In this document: positions 9,529 to 19,240 of the stretch, piece after piece
Layout of the letters: each line of letters begins with the position of its first letter
Numbering within the stretch: the first letter of the stretch is position 1
Assembly: GCF_000239695.1 (NCBI RefSeq)
Contig: NZ_JH470338.1
Location: 523,958 to 587,957 of the forward strand
Reading direction: 5' to 3'
DNA from: Actinomyces graevenitzii C83
GTDB lineage: Bacteria > Actinomycetota > Actinomycetes > Actinomycetales > Actinomycetaceae
DNA: 64,000 nucleotides
Notes under the pieces: generated by a model
What the model was told of the DNA's origin: nothing
The model's input: only the letters and a program-made list of their open reading frames with translations
Databases searched by the model: none
Made by a program: the position numbers and the translations under genes

Positions 9529-10469
9529 CAGTTAGCCTCTACTTCCTGGCCTAGCACCGTGTGCTCAGCCAATCGGGCCCCGCGCGCCCAGGCAGCTGCA
9601 TCCATCCACTTTTTACCGGCGGGAGCTACTTGCCCTAGCGCCACTACCCCATCTGCGGTGCCTACCAGCACCTGGCGTTTAGAAGCTAATACCTCACCCG
9701 GCTCTAGTTGGGGGGCGTCCACTAGTTCAACTGGCCCTAGGCGCAGGCGGGCGCCGGCCAGGGTGGTCCAGGCGCCAGGTGCGGGGGTTACGCCTCTAAT
9801 TAGGCGGTCAATAACGACGGCGCTGGTGTTCCAGTCAACTTTAGCGTCGCTTACTGCCAGCATGGGGGCTTCACTGATACCTTCACTGGCCTGCGGCGTA
9901 GCTACTGCCTGACCGTTAGCTAAAGCCTGCAGTACCTGCAAAACCAGCGGGGCGCCGTCGTCGGCTAAAGCAGACAGTAGGGAGCCGGAAGTGTCACGCG
10001 GATCAATAGGGCGCTCTAGCTGGGCGTAAATCGGACCGGTATCTAGCCCCTCCTCTAGCGCAAAAACTGCTGCGCCAGTGACCTGATCGCCATTAATAAT
10101 GGCGCGCTGCACCGGGGCCGCTCCTCGCCAGGCCGGCAGTAGCGAAAAGTGTAGGTTAAGCCAACCATGGGTGGGCACAGCCAGTAAATTCGCGGGCACA
10201 ATACGCCCATAGGCCACTACTACCGCCACATCAGCCTGGCACTCGTGCACCCATTGGCTAGCTTCCTCATTGCGCAGCGAGGCAGGGGTAAAAACGTTTA
10301 GATTGTGCTCGCGGGCCAAGGCAGCCACCGGGGAAGGCACTAGTTTACGTCCACGTCCTTGACGGGCATCGGCGCGACTTAGTACGCCCACCACCTCATG
10401 CTCGCTATCTAGTAAAGCTTGCAAGGTGGGTACAGCAACCTCGGGGGTACCAGCAAAAAGCACACGCAT
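9528..10469 (-). CDS. fmt: Methionyl-tRNA formyltransferase
   Basis: A 313-residue enzyme that formylates initiator Met-tRNA using 10-formyltetrahydrofolate. The N-terminal formyltransferase fold starts MRVLFAGTPEVAVP. The catalytic set is visible as Asn105, His107 and Ser109 in NLHFSLLP and Asp144 in GLDTGPI. The C-terminal tRNA-binding OB domain occupies about 205-313. Length is typical. The gene lies 36 bp after priA and overlaps rsmB by one base, a neighbourhood conserved widely in bacteria. Confidence 0.95.
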   Translation of the reverse strand: MRVLFAGTPEVAVPTLQALLDSEHEVVGVLSRADARQGRGRKLVPSPVAALAREHNLNVFTPASLRNEEASQWVHECQADVAVVVAYGRIVPANLLAVPTHGWLNLHFSLLPAWRGAAPVQRAIINGDQVTGAAVFALEEGLDTGPIYAQLERPIDPRDTSGSLLSALADDGAPLVLQVLQALANGQAVATPQASEGISEAPMLAVSDAKVDWNTSAVVIDRLIRGVTPAPGAWTTLAGARLRLGPVELVDAPQLEPGEVLASKRQVLVGTADGVVALGQVAPAGKKWMDAAAWARGARLAEHTVLGQEVEAN

Positions 10470-10505
10470 AGCAACAAGTTTACGGGGCTAAGCCCATGGG
10501 CCCAA

Positions 10506-12551
10506 CTACCACAGTTGCGGCGGGTCGAACTGTACCCGCACATTGCGCATTCCTTTAGCTGAGCGCTCTACTCGCATCTGACGCACTGCCTGGGCTAGCT
10601 GCGCACCCAGGTTTAACGGCACCCGCAGCAAGCCACAGTAAGGCCCTAAGCCTGGCTGCTCAGTTTCTATCGAAACTGGCCCCAGGCACTCAGCCTGCCC
10701 CAAATCCAGTAGGATCCCGGCGGTTTGGTCTAAACACTGGCCCACATCTGTACGCAGCCCATCAAAACGCACGCAGCGCCAAGCTGGGGGTAGGTGCAAC
10801 TGTTGGCGCTCTTGCAGGTCACGCATGGCATAGCCAAACTGGTCCCAGCGTAAAAGGGCTTGAGCTGAAACCGGCTCAGGGTCCCCCACTAGCATGGCCC
10901 TACCCCCTGGACGCACCAACGCCACCGCATTAGACCAGTGGCGTAAAGCTTTAGCGCCACTACCTAGTTCTGCACGTTGACTAGTAGCTGCCCCATCTAG
11001 CAGTAGTACGCCGCTATAGCCGCCGCGTGCCACCGGCTCAGCGCCGGGCGTGGCCACCACCAAGCGGGGGCTTTCATCCACACTGTCGATAACCCCATGA
11101 CTGGCGCTGGCCCCAGAAATCAGTACGTTCACCCCCGGTAGGGAGCGACCCAGTTCCTCAGCGGTGCGGATAGAGCCCACTTTGACCATACGTAGTAGGC
11201 CACTGCCACAGTTAGTGCACCTAAAAGCGCTTTGAGGCCGCCCACAGTAGCGGCAACTGAGCCTGGCGCCTTGGCCTAGTTGCAGTGGACCATTGCAGTG
11301 CGGACAGCGGGCCACCTCGCGACAATCTTGGCAGGCCAACATGGGGGCATATCCTCCCCTGGCCACCTGCACCAATACCGGCCCTTGGGCCAGGGCGGTG
11401 CGCACAAAACGATGCGCTAGGGAGGGAATACGGCTGCGACCGCTGTCGCCTTCACGCTCAACATCTAGTAGATCTTGCACATTTACCTGCGCCACCTGCG
11501 CACGTAAAACAGCTCGCGGCGCGGCTACCCGCTGCATCCAACCTTGGTGAACCCAGGAGGCGCTTTGCACCGAGCAGGAGTAGCTGGCAACAATCAGGCC
11601 AATGCTTTCACTCATGGCCCGGGTAGCTAAAACTGTGCGGGCATGAACATAGGGGTGATGCGCTTCGATTAAGGAGCTATCTTCGTCATCAACTAAAACT
11701 GCCAGGCCCAGATTTTTAAGGGGTAGCCAGGCGGCGGCGCGGGTGCCCACCACGATGCGGGTTTGCCCCAGCAGGGCTTTGACAAATACCCGATAGCGCG
11801 CAGAGGGCTTCATTTCGCTAGTAAGCGTCAGCACCGGTTCTTTACCCAGGGCTTGGCTTAAAAATTGGGCTAAATCATTAGCTTTACGAGCGTTTGGAGC
11901 CACAATCATGGCGGCGCGGCCAGCTGTCAGTACGGCCTGCACAGCAGCCAATACACCGGTATTTAACTGCCCGGGCAGGGGCTGCCAGCTACAGCGGGGG
12001 CCTTTACCTTGGACTAAAGCTAGTAGCAGTGACTGGCCTAGCTCATAGCTATTCCAAGCGGCAGCGTCGTAACGCTGCCAAACCTCAAAATCTACTTCCT
12101 GAGCTTTTACTTCTTTTTCAACCTTGCCGTTACGCGCAGGCATAGCCAGGCGTAGCAGTGAAGCCCTATCGCAGCCCAGACGCTGAGACAAGCGATCTAT
12201 TAGGGTGCGACTAGTGGCCGGCACTAGCTCTAAATCACTAATTACCCGCCTAATTGGGCGCAGTTTACTTAGTTTCAGTGAGGAAGTTTGCGACCTTTCC
12301 CAGATCCAGCCCTGCAGACGTTGGGGCCCAAAGGGCACCTCCACCGCTACCCCGGGTTGAGCTTGCTGATCTAGCTCAGGTGGAACTAGGTAGTCAAAAA
12401 AATGATCCAGGTGGGAGTTGCTTTGCTCCAGCACTATGCGCGCTACCGGCTGCGCGCACTGGCCCGCAACCGGTAGTTCTTCGCTTTCAGGTATAGCAAG
12501 CAGCTCACCTTGTACGCTACCGGTAGCGAATAACGGCAGCGACACACTCAT
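10506..12551 (-). CDS. priA: Primosomal protein N' (PriA), apparently helicase-inactive form
   Basis: A 681-residue PriA homologue, which in other bacteria reloads the replisome at stalled forks. The N-terminal 3'-DNA-binding domain (LEQSNSHLDHFFDYLVP) is present, and so is the cysteine-rich zinc region (ACQDC, CPHC, CRYC, CTNC near residues 400-440). The helicase core is degenerate: where a Walker A GxGKT should stand the protein reads AVLTAGRAAMIVAP, and the DEAH box is replaced by VDDED. This loss is known for actinobacterial PriA and suggests a structural, non-unwinding role. It lies between metK and fmt; no clear ribosome binding site precedes the ATG. Confidence 0.88.
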   Translation of the reverse strand: MSVSLPLFATGSVQGELLAIPESEELPVAGQCAQPVARIVLEQSNSHLDHFFDYLVPPELDQQAQPGVAVEVPFGPQRLQGWIWERSQTSSLKLSKLRPIRRVISDLELVPATSRTLIDRLSQRLGCDRASLLRLAMPARNGKVEKEVKAQEVDFEVWQRYDAAAWNSYELGQSLLLALVQGKGPRCSWQPLPGQLNTGVLAAVQAVLTAGRAAMIVAPNARKANDLAQFLSQALGKEPVLTLTSEMKPSARYRVFVKALLGQTRIVVGTRAAAWLPLKNLGLAVLVDDEDSSLIEAHHPYVHARTVLATRAMSESIGLIVASYSCSVQSASWVHQGWMQRVAAPRAVLRAQVAQVNVQDLLDVEREGDSGRSRIPSLAHRFVRTALAQGPVLVQVARGGYAPMLACQDCREVARCPHCNGPLQLGQGARLSCRYCGRPQSAFRCTNCGSGLLRMVKVGSIRTAEELGRSLPGVNVLISGASASHGVIDSVDESPRLVVATPGAEPVARGGYSGVLLLDGAATSQRAELGSGAKALRHWSNAVALVRPGGRAMLVGDPEPVSAQALLRWDQFGYAMRDLQERQQLHLPPAWRCVRFDGLRTDVGQCLDQTAGILLDLGQAECLGPVSIETEQPGLGPYCGLLRVPLNLGAQLAQAVRQMRVERSAKGMRNVRVQFDPPQLW

Positions 12552-12563
12552 GTCGGCAGGTTA

Positions 12564-13772
12564 TTACAAGCCTGCCGCAGCTGCCAATGCCTGGGCGCGG
12601 TTGGTCTGTTCCCAGCTAAATCCGGGGCGACCAAAGTGTCCGTAAGCGCTGGTGGCCTTGTAGATGGGGCGCAGTAGGTCTAGGTCTCGCACAATCGCAG
12701 CCGGGCGCAGGTCAAAGACCTCGTTAATGGCCTTGGTGATGGCATCCACCGGGACGGTTTCGGTGCCGAAGGTTTCTACATACAGCCCTACCGGGTGGGC
12801 GCGGCCAATGGCGTAACCTACCTGCACTTCGCAGCGTTTAGCCAGGCCGGCGGCCACTACGTTCTTAGCTACCCAACGCATAGCGTAGGAGGCGGAGCGG
12901 TCTACCTTCGAGGGGTCCTTACCGGAGAAGGCGCCGCCGCCGTGACGAGCCATACCGCCGTAGGTGTCAACAATAATCTTGCGCCCAGTTAGGCCTGCGT
13001 CACCGGCCGGGCCGCCCACAATGAACTGGCCGGAGGGGTTAACCAGCAGGTCTGCGTGGGAGGTGATTAGCTCAATGCCCTTAGCGGCTTCAGCTTCAAG
13101 CACCGGGGTGATTACTTCCCGACCGATAGCTTCACGTAGCCAAGCCTGGGATTTGTCGGCGTCGTGCTGGGTGGATACCACGATGGTTTCTAGGCTTACC
13201 GCACGGTCGCCGTCGTAACCAATAGTTACCTGGGTTTTACCATCAGGACGCAGGCCGGCCACGATCCCCTCGTGACGCACCTGAGCCAGGCGCTCAGCTA
13301 GACGGTGCGCTAGGTGAATGGGCAGGGGCATTAGTTCTACGGTCTCGTCACTGGCGTAACCAAACATGAAGCCCTGGTCGCCGGCACCCTGCAGATCTAG
13401 GGGGTCAACGTCGCCGGTATTTTCACGTACCTCTAGGGCGCGGTCTACACCGGCGGCAATATCCGGGGACTGCTGACCGATTGAGACAGACACGCCGCAA
13501 GAGCGAGCGTCGAAGCAAACATCTGAAGAGTTGTAGCCGATTGAGGAGATTTCATCACGCACAATCTGTGGGATCTCAACATAGGCTTTTTCAGTAGTAA
13601 CTTCCCCGGCTACATGCACTAAACCGGTGGTCACCATAGTCTCTACAGCCACCCGTGCAACGGGATCCTGCATGAGGATGGCGTCTAGGATCGCGTCCGA
13701 TACGCGGTCACATAGCTTGTCAGGGTGACCTTCGGTAACGGATTCAGAGGTAAACAGGCGTAGAGAACTCAC
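12564..13772 (-). CDS. metK: S-adenosylmethionine synthetase
   Basis: A 402-residue enzyme that makes SAM from methionine and ATP. The start (GTG) gives the standard N-terminus [16 protein letters not shown]. Other signature blocks are [12 protein letters not shown] and [16 protein letters not shown], which carry ATP, metal and tripolyphosphate ligands. Length is normal. It lies between coaBC and priA. I saw no SAM riboswitch in the 102 bp upstream of the start. SAM made here is used by RsmB two genes downstream, among many others. Confidence 0.96.
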   Translation of the reverse strand: MSSLRLFTSESVTEGHPDKLCDRVSDAILDAILMQDPVARVAVETMVTTGLVHVAGEVTTEKAYVEIPQIVRDEISSIGYNSSDVCFDARSCGVSVSIGQQSPDIAAGVDRALEVRENTGDVDPLDLQGAGDQGFMFGYASDETVELMPLPIHLAHRLAERLAQVRHEGIVAGLRPDGKTQVTIGYDGDRAVSLETIVVSTQHDADKSQAWLREAIGREVITPVLEAEAAKGIELITSHADLLVNPSGQFIVGGPAGDAGLTGRKIIVDTYGGMARHGGGAFSGKDPSKVDRSASYAMRWVAKNVVAAGLAKRCEVQVGYAIGRAHPVGLYVETFGTETVPVDAITKAINEVFDLRPAAIVRDLDLLRPIYKATSAYGHFGRPGFSWEQTNRAQALAAAAGL

Positions 13773-13874
13773 GCGCCAATAATACTAGCTACACCTTACT
13801 TATTACCCCATTAACGCTTGCAGTGCGGGTCACACCTACCGGGACTTAGGTCTGCACTCGTCCACAGCAGCGGT

Positions 13875-15272
13875 TTAGCTAAGCCTTTGGGCGATTAATT
13901 CCACCAGGTCGCGGGCAACTTGCAGCTTAGAGCCAGCGCTGTGGCCTACCTGTTGGCCGTGGCTGTCTAGGACATGGATCTCGTTGGCCACGTCCCCAAA
14001 ACCGCTAGTGGCCCCTACTGTGTTTACAGCCAGCAGGTCTGCGCCTTTTCTGAGGGCTTTGCGGCGCCCATATTCTAGGGCGCTAGTGTGCTCGTCACCA
14101 GTTTCCGCAGCAAATCCAACGATTACTTGGCCTTCATTTAGACGCTGAGCAGCTAGACCCGCCAAAATATCTGGGTTTTCTACTAGCTCCAGGGTGTAGC
14201 TTTTATCAGTTTCGCCGCTGTCGGTAGATTTTTTCAGTTTAAAACCGGCGTAAGTTTTGGGCCGAAAATCTGCCACTGCCGCGCACATAACGATTACCTG
14301 TGCGCTGCGCCCTGCCTCATGCACCGCATCGCGTAGCTGTAGAGCGCTAACTACCTTAACTACCTCAACTTGCTCAGGTAGCTGGGCTAGTAGTGCCGCT
14401 TCGATATTTGCTGCCACTAAGGTTACGTGAGCCCCACGTTCGACGGCGGCCCTGGCTAAGGCAGTACCCTGGCGCCCACTGGAACGGTTACCTAAGAACC
14501 TGACAGGATCAATGGCTTCACGGGTACCGCCAGCGGAAATCACGAAGTGTTTGCCAGCTAGGTCTTGGCTGAACTGCAGGTCTTGGGCGGCCAGGTCTTG
14601 GTCAGGCTGATTTTGACCGGGCTGGTCTTGGCTAGGTTCGCCCTGGTTTTGGACAGCGTCTACCACCTGTGCCCCGCCACCATTTGAAGCTGCTTTAAAG
14701 TGCTCACTTTGACGCAAAAACTCTAGCGCTTGAGCCACAATCTGTTCTGGTTCAGGCAGGCGCCCGGGGCCGGAGTCTTTACCGGTTAGGCGGCCACTTG
14801 CAGGCTCAATCACCTTCACACCACGCGAACGCAATATTTCTACATTGGCCACAGTCGCTGGATGCTGCCACATCTGGGTGTGCATGGCAGGGCTAATTAC
14901 GATCGGCGCGGTGGTGGTCAGGGCCGTGGTGGTGAGCATGTCGTCTGCACGGCCGACGGCGAGTTTAGCGATCAGGTCTGCACTGGCTGGAGCGATGAGC
15001 AGCAGCTGGGCCCACTCAGCGATGGCAACATGCTCCACTGCCCCGGCGTCGGAAAATAACTGGCTGGCTACCGGCGCCCCTGATAACGCAGCCAAGGTGG
15101 ATTCACCAATGAATTTAAGGGCGGCGGCGCTTGCCACTACTTTTACTTCATGCCCAGCCGCACGCAGCTGGCGAATAATAAAAGTGGCTTTATAGGCAGA
15201 GATGGAGCCGGAAACGCCCACAACAATGCGCCGCGTCCCAGTGCAGGCGGGCGCGGCGCATGTAGCCGTCAT
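13875..15272 (-). CDS. coaBC: Phosphopantothenoylcysteine decarboxylase / phosphopantothenate-cysteine ligase
   Basis: A 465-residue bifunctional coenzyme A biosynthesis protein. The N-terminal flavoprotein decarboxylase (CoaC, about 12-190) shows VSGSISAYKA, APASADLIAKLA and the active-site-proximal PAMHTQMWQHPA. The C-terminal ligase (CoaB, about 245-465) starts with SAGGTREAIDPVRFLGNRSSG. Between them is an unusual low-complexity linker of about 40 residues rich in Gln and Asp (Q-D-Q-P-G-Q-N-Q type repeats), longer than in most CoaBC proteins. It starts 7 bp after rpoZ and is probably co-transcribed with it. Confidence 0.95.
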   Translation of the reverse strand: MTATCAAPACTGTRRIVVGVSGSISAYKATFIIRQLRAAGHEVKVVASAAALKFIGESTLAALSGAPVASQLFSDAGAVEHVAIAEWAQLLLIAPASADLIAKLAVGRADDMLTTTALTTTAPIVISPAMHTQMWQHPATVANVEILRSRGVKVIEPASGRLTGKDSGPGRLPEPEQIVAQALEFLRQSEHFKAASNGGGAQVVDAVQNQGEPSQDQPGQNQPDQDLAAQDLQFSQDLAGKHFVISAGGTREAIDPVRFLGNRSSGRQGTALARAAVERGAHVTLVAANIEAALLAQLPEQVEVVKVVSALQLRDAVHEAGRSAQVIVMCAAVADFRPKTYAGFKLKKSTDSGETDKSYTLELVENPDILAGLAAQRLNEGQVIVGFAAETGDEHTSALEYGRRKALRKGADLLAVNTVGATSGFGDVANEIHVLDSHGQQVGHSAGSKLQVARDLVELIAQRLS

Positions 15273-15279
15273 GATTGAA

Positions 15280-15660
15280 TCAGAACTGAATGTCGTCTAG
15301 AGAGGTTTCGGTGGCAACCTCACCCAGAGCGATGTCAGAGAACATGTCTTCTTCAGCAGCCAGGCGGGCAGCCTCAACCTCAGCGCGACGCTCACGAGCC
15401 ACGTCACCGGGGATAACCTCAAGCTTGTCAGCTGCGATTTCACGCAGGGCAATGCCTAGGGGCTTTTCGTCAGAAGAAACCTCAACCAGCGGACCGAAAA
15501 CCTCTAGCTGGTTGGACTCTAGCTGCTGGGAGTAGGTGTTGATCTGGCGTGCGCGCTTAGCAGCGTCGATTACTAGACCGTACTTGGAATCTACCTTCTC
15601 CAGTAGGTCATCAATCGGAGGATTAGTAATACCCTCGGGGTGCGCGACAGTTCCAAGCAT
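15280..15660 (-). CDS. rpoZ: RNA polymerase omega subunit
   Basis: A 126-residue omega subunit that helps assemble RNA polymerase around the beta-prime subunit. The core motif [28 protein letters not shown] is split by nothing and fits the family; an acidic C-terminal extension follows, as in other actinobacteria. ATG start with a GGAG about 13 bases upstream. The gmk-rpoZ-coaBC-metK order supports the call. Confidence 0.92.
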   Translation of the reverse strand: MLGTVAHPEGITNPPIDDLLEKVDSKYGLVIDAAKRARQINTYSQQLESNQLEVFGPLVEVSSDEKPLGIALREIAADKLEVIPGDVARERRAEVEAARLAAEEDMFSDIALGEVATETSLDDIQF

Positions 15661-15726
15661 TCTTGGTTGCTCCAGTATCTGTTGTCGAATACTTTTGTTT
15701 GCCCATTAAGTAGGCAAAGACTTTAA

Positions 15727-16293
15727 TTATTCTACCGGCTTTAAGCCCATTAATGCTTCCAACTCATCAGTGGCACGCGCCACGGTGTCATTTACGATTA
15801 CTACATCAAACTCGTCTTGTGCGGCTAGCTCTACTTTGGCGGTAGCTAGGCGACGCTCACGTTCCGACTCATCTTCAGTGCCACGTCCGACTAGGCGATC
15901 TACCAACTCCTGCCAGCTGGGCGGAGCTAGGAACACTAGTTCCGCCTGCGGCATGGCGGCTTTAACCTGGCGAGCACCAGCTAGGTCGATTTCTAGTAGC
16001 GCGCTGTGGCCAGCGTCTAGGCATTGTTGTACCGGCCCGCGCGGGGTGCCGTAATAGTTGGCGCCGTGCACTAGGGCGTATTCAAGCATCTGCCCGCGCT
16101 CGATTAGCTCTTCGAATTTTTCTCGCGAAACGAAGTGGTAGTGGACACCGTCTACTTCTCCGGGACGGGGCTGGCGGGTAGTGGCTGAGATTGACACAAA
16201 TAGCTCAGGGTGACGACGGCGCAGCTCGCTAACTACCGTTCCCTTACCTACCGCCGTGGGACCTGCCAACACAAATAGCTTAGACACGCTCAT
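15727..16293 (-). CDS. gmk: Guanylate kinase
   Basis: A 188-residue kinase that phosphorylates GMP to GDP. The P-loop GPTAVGKGTV begins at residue 11, followed by the GMP-binding SISATTRQPRPGEVDGVHYHF and the Tyr-rich lid YALVHGANYYGTP. Length is normal. It stands between mihF and rpoZ, the usual actinobacterial context, with 66 bp to rpoZ. Confidence 0.95.
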   Translation of the reverse strand: MSVSKLFVLAGPTAVGKGTVVSELRRRHPELFVSISATTRQPRPGEVDGVHYHFVSREKFEELIERGQMLEYALVHGANYYGTPRGPVQQCLDAGHSALLEIDLAGARQVKAAMPQAELVFLAPPSWQELVDRLVGRGTEDESERERRLATAKVELAAQDEFDVVIVNDTVARATDELEALMGLKPVE

Positions 16294-16340
16294 AGGCTGA
16301 TTGTAGCGGCGACAAGGGAAAAACCAGTAAAACCAAATCC

Positions 16341-16366
16341 GGGAGCTACCCTTGCGGATAACTCCC
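16341..16366 (-). terminator. Imperfect hairpin downstream of mihF
   Basis: GGGAG and CTCCC arms with further TA and CC/GG pairs separated by two mismatches, read 18 bases past the mihF stop. A T-rich run follows on the minus strand. It may end or weaken transcription before gmk. Confidence 0.5.
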
Positions 16367-16384
16367 AGATTGGATCATTTAACA

Positions 16385-16696
16385 TCAGCCGAAGCGGTCG
16401 ATTAGCTTGGCGCGCTGCTTAGCACCCAAGCCCTTGACGCGACGGGATTGCGAGATCTCGAACTCGTCGAGTAACGACTGTGCGGTGGTAGCCCCCACTC
16501 GGGGAAGCGCCTGCAGCAAGGCGACGACCTTCATACGGGTGATTGCCTCATCTTCTTCGGCGCTATCTAGCACCTCAGACAGCTTTAGCTTGCCCGACTT
16601 CAGATCTGCCTTCACTTGGGCGCGACGCACCCTAGCTGCAGCAGCCTTTGCGAGCGCGTCCGCACGCTCTTGAGCGGTTAATGATGGAAGTGCCAT
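16385..16696 (-). CDS. mihF: Actinobacterial integration host factor (nucleoid protein)
   Basis: A 103-residue basic protein of the actinobacterial IHF family, which is unrelated to enterobacterial IHF. It binds and bends DNA and is essential in mycobacteria. Visible features are the long basic helix (AAAARVRRAQVKADLKSGKL) and the helix-two-turn-helix part LPRVGATTAQSLLDEF with the closing GLGAKQRAKLIDRF. Gene position next to gmk is conserved. The 267 bp upstream up to pyrF hold no gene; I see a short perfect palindrome, ACACTTAGTGT, near the pyrF stop and weak GC-rich arms around 16890-16925, but no feature I can name. Confidence 0.93.
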   Translation of the reverse strand: MALPSLTAQERADALAKAAAARVRRAQVKADLKSGKLKLSEVLDSAEEDEAITRMKVVALLQALPRVGATTAQSLLDEFEISQSRRVKGLGAKQRAKLIDRFG

Positions 16697-16963
16697 GACG
16701 ACTCCTTCGCCAGACCAGGTGATGACATATCTAGATTAAGCCATGTCAGACTTGGTTTGCACCTGATTTGGCGCGGTGTCTCCCCACAAAAGTGTATCTA
16801 CCTGGGCAAATGCGGTAAAGGTTATAACTACGCAGGTAAACCTATTTGCGCAGGTCATTGGCAGTACCTCAGCGGCCTGAAAGCTAGCAAAACGGCGCCA
16901 TCAGTGGTTTTAGTGATTTTCGGCGCGATTTTTTAAAAAACTAAGATGTGCCGAAGTTAACAC

Positions 16964-17827
16964 TTAGTGTAGCGCGTTTTTAACTGTTTCACAGGCCATT
17001 TTTGCAGCTTCGCGCAGGTCATCCACCTTCGGGCCGGCTTTAAGTACTCCTCGGGAGGTGGATGCCAGCACCTGCGGACGGGCGTTAGTAAAGACTTGTT
17101 CAAGCTCTGGCGCCCCGGCCCCTTGAGCGCCTACGCCCGGGGCTAGTAGCGGCCCACCGCTTGCAGCTAGGTCAAGACCCAGGTTAGCGACGGCGTCGCC
17201 AACCGTGGCCCCCACTACCATGCCAATACTACCAAGTTGGCCCGCATCTATAGCAGCTTTATTGGCCTGAGCGACACCCTGGCAGATAGTTGCGGCCACA
17301 GCCACCCCGTCAGCGCCGCGAGCATGCTGCACACTGGCACCTTCCGGGTTGGAGGTTAGGTCTAGCACAAACACGCCTCGGTTGTTTTGCTGGGCTAGTT
17401 CAATTGCGGCAGATAGCGAGCCAAAACCCAGATAGGGCGAGAGCGTGATGGCATCAGCGGCCAGTGGGGATTCATCGCTTAGATAGGCCTGAGCGTAGCC
17501 AGCCATGGTGGAGCCAATATCGCCGCGTTTAACATCCAAAATAGACAGCAGGCCGGCCTGGCGTAGTTCCTCAAGAGTCTGCTCTAGCACGGCAATGCCC
17601 TTTGAGCCGTGGCGTTCAAAGAATGCTGACTGCGGCTTAACGGCGGCTACCTGCCCAGCCATAGCTTCCACTACCCGCAGCGAAAACTCACGTAGCCCGA
17701 CGGCGTCGTCGCTAAGACCCCAGGCTTCTAACAGGGCCGGGTGCGGGTCAATACCCACACATAACGGGCCTTTTTCCGCCATCGCCTGGGATAGTTCAAC
17801 TCCAAATTCTTTCTCACGCTTAGCCAC
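16964..17827 (-). CDS. pyrF: Orotidine 5'-phosphate decarboxylase
   Basis: A 287-residue enzyme for the last step of UMP synthesis. The family motif DVKRGDIGST holds the catalytic Lys-Asp pair, and CVGIDPHP marks the N-terminal strand. It belongs to the long actinobacterial type. The start is GTG with AAAGGGGA upstream. It follows pyrC but is separated from it by a strong hairpin, so it may have its own promoter in the AT-rich 17828-17872 segment. Confidence 0.95.
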   Translation of the reverse strand: MAKREKEFGVELSQAMAEKGPLCVGIDPHPALLEAWGLSDDAVGLREFSLRVVEAMAGQVAAVKPQSAFFERHGSKGIAVLEQTLEELRQAGLLSILDVKRGDIGSTMAGYAQAYLSDESPLAADAITLSPYLGFGSLSAAIELAQQNNRGVFVLDLTSNPEGASVQHARGADGVAVAATICQGVAQANKAAIDAGQLGSIGMVVGATVGDAVANLGLDLAASGGPLLAPGVGAQGAGAPELEQVFTNARPQVLASTSRGVLKAGPKVDDLREAAKMACETVKNALH

Positions 17828-17872
17828 TTAAATCCCCTTTAATATACGTTTGCAAATGCTTTTTAAGATGAA

Positions 17873-17911
17873 TTAAGGGGGCGGGAGACTTGCGCCTACC
17901 CACCCCCTTAA
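17873..17911 (-). terminator. Terminator between pyrC and pyrF
   Basis: TTAAGGGGG and CCCCCTTAA arms with extra GGG/CCC pairs enclose a 13-base loop just after the pyrC stop. AT-rich sequence follows on the minus strand. Confidence 0.75.
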
Positions 17912-17923
17912 CTGTTAAACCGT

Positions 17924-19240
17924 TCAGCGTTCGCTAACCGGTACCGGAACTCCACCCAGCACAGTGGGAGCACCGTGCAGGAAGGTAGCAATCACCTGGC
18001 CGGGCAGTTCCATACCGGCGTAGGGAGTGTTGTCTGAGGCGGTGAGCTGGCTGGCGCCATCCACCACGCGGGTTACGTTGGGGTCGATAATCGCTAGGTT
18101 GGCCGGTTGGCCTACAGCGATGTCGCCACCTTGATCCTCTAGGTGACCAATACGGGCCGGGGTTTGAGACATAACGCGGGCAACCCCACGCCAGTCGAGC
18201 TTGCCGGTCTTGACCATAGTTTCGATAACTACGCTCAGGGCGGTTTCCAAACCGGTCATACCGAAGGCGCCGGCCTGCCACTCGCAGTCCTTGTCCTCAA
18301 CCGGGTGCGGAGCGTGGTCAGTACCAACCACGTCAATGGTGCCGTCGGCTAGAGCCTCACGTACAGCCTCCACATCCGCCTGGGTACGCAGTGGCGGGTT
18401 CACCTTGTATAGCGGCGAATAGGTGCGTGCTAGCTCATCGGTCAGCAGCAGGTGGTGCGGGGTTACCTCAGCGGTGACGTTAATGCCACGGGCCTTAGCC
18501 AGGCGCACAATCTCCACTGAGCCAGCCGTGCTTAGGTGGCAAACATGCAGGCGCGAGCCTACGTGCTCAGCTAGCAGCACGTCACGGGCAATGATGGATT
18601 CCTCAGCTACTGCCGGCCAGCCGCGCAGACCCAGCTCAGCGGAAACCTTGCCCTCGTGCATCTGCGAGTTTTCGGTTAGGCGCGGGTCTTGAGAGTGCTG
18701 GGCAATGACGCCGTCAAAAGCCTTTACGTACTCCAGGGCGCGACGCATCAGCATGGGGTCAGAAACGCACTTGCCGTCATCAGAGAACACGCGCACGCGG
18801 GCCTTGGAGGCAGCCATGGCGCCCATCTCAGATAGGTGCTTGCCCTCTAGACCAGCAGAAACTGCACCTACCGGGTGTACATCAACCCAGCCAGCCTGGC
18901 GACCCAGGTTAAGAACCTGCTCAACTACACCGGCGTTATCGGCCACCGGGGTGGTGTTAGCCATGGCAAAGACGGCGGTGTAACCACCGGCGGCAGCTGC
19001 GCGAGTACCCGAGTAGACCGTTTCAGAGTCTTCACGGCCAGGTTCACGCAGGTGGGTGTGGATGTCTACCAAGCCAGGTAGGGCTACCAGACCAGTGAAA
19101 TCGTGTTCTTTTAGATCAGAGTAGTTCGCGGCCTGCTGGGTAGCCTCAGCTCCTAGAGCAGCAATTACTCCGTCTACGATCAATAGATCAGTAGCTTCTT
19201 CGTTGTAGGGACGAATTGCCTTAAGTAGATGCGCGCTCAC
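17924..19240 (-). CDS. pyrC: Dihydroorotase
   Basis: A 438-residue zinc amidohydrolase (class I type) closing carbamoyl aspartate to dihydroorotate. Zinc ligands are visible in [10 protein letters not shown], the later HSQDP and HVCHLST segments, and GTDHAPHP. The GTG start overlaps the pyrB stop in GTGA, so the two are coupled. It is the last gene of the pyrR-pyrB-pyrC unit before a terminator. Confidence 0.95.
   Translation of the reverse strand: MSAHLLKAIRPYNEEATDLLIVDGVIAALGAEATQQAANYSDLKEHDFTGLVALPGLVDIHTHLREPGREDSETVYSGTRAAAAGGYTAVFAMANTTPVADNAGVVEQVLNLGRQAGWVDVHPVGAVSAGLEGKHLSEMGAMAASKARVRVFSDDGKCVSDPMLMRRALEYVKAFDGVIAQHSQDPRLTENSQMHEGKVSAELGLRGWPAVAEESIIARDVLLAEHVGSRLHVCHLSTAGSVEIVRLAKARGINVTAEVTPHHLLLTDELARTYSPLYKVNPPLRTQADVEAVREALADGTIDVVGTDHAPHPVEDKDCEWQAGAFGMTGLETALSVVIETMVKTGKLDWRGVARVMSQTPARIGHLEDQGGDIAVGQPANLAIIDPNVTRVVDGASQLTASDNTPYAGMELPGQVIATFLHGAPTVLGGVPVPVSER

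Noticed and set aside
10506..12551. PriA motif loss as a novel finding
   Set aside because: Absence of Walker A/DEAH in PriA is already known for actinobacteria, so it is recorded in the feature only.
16697..16963. Possible small RNA or tRNA between mihF and pyrF
   Set aside because: I could not fold a cloverleaf or find a clear promoter-terminator pair; only weak palindromes are visible.
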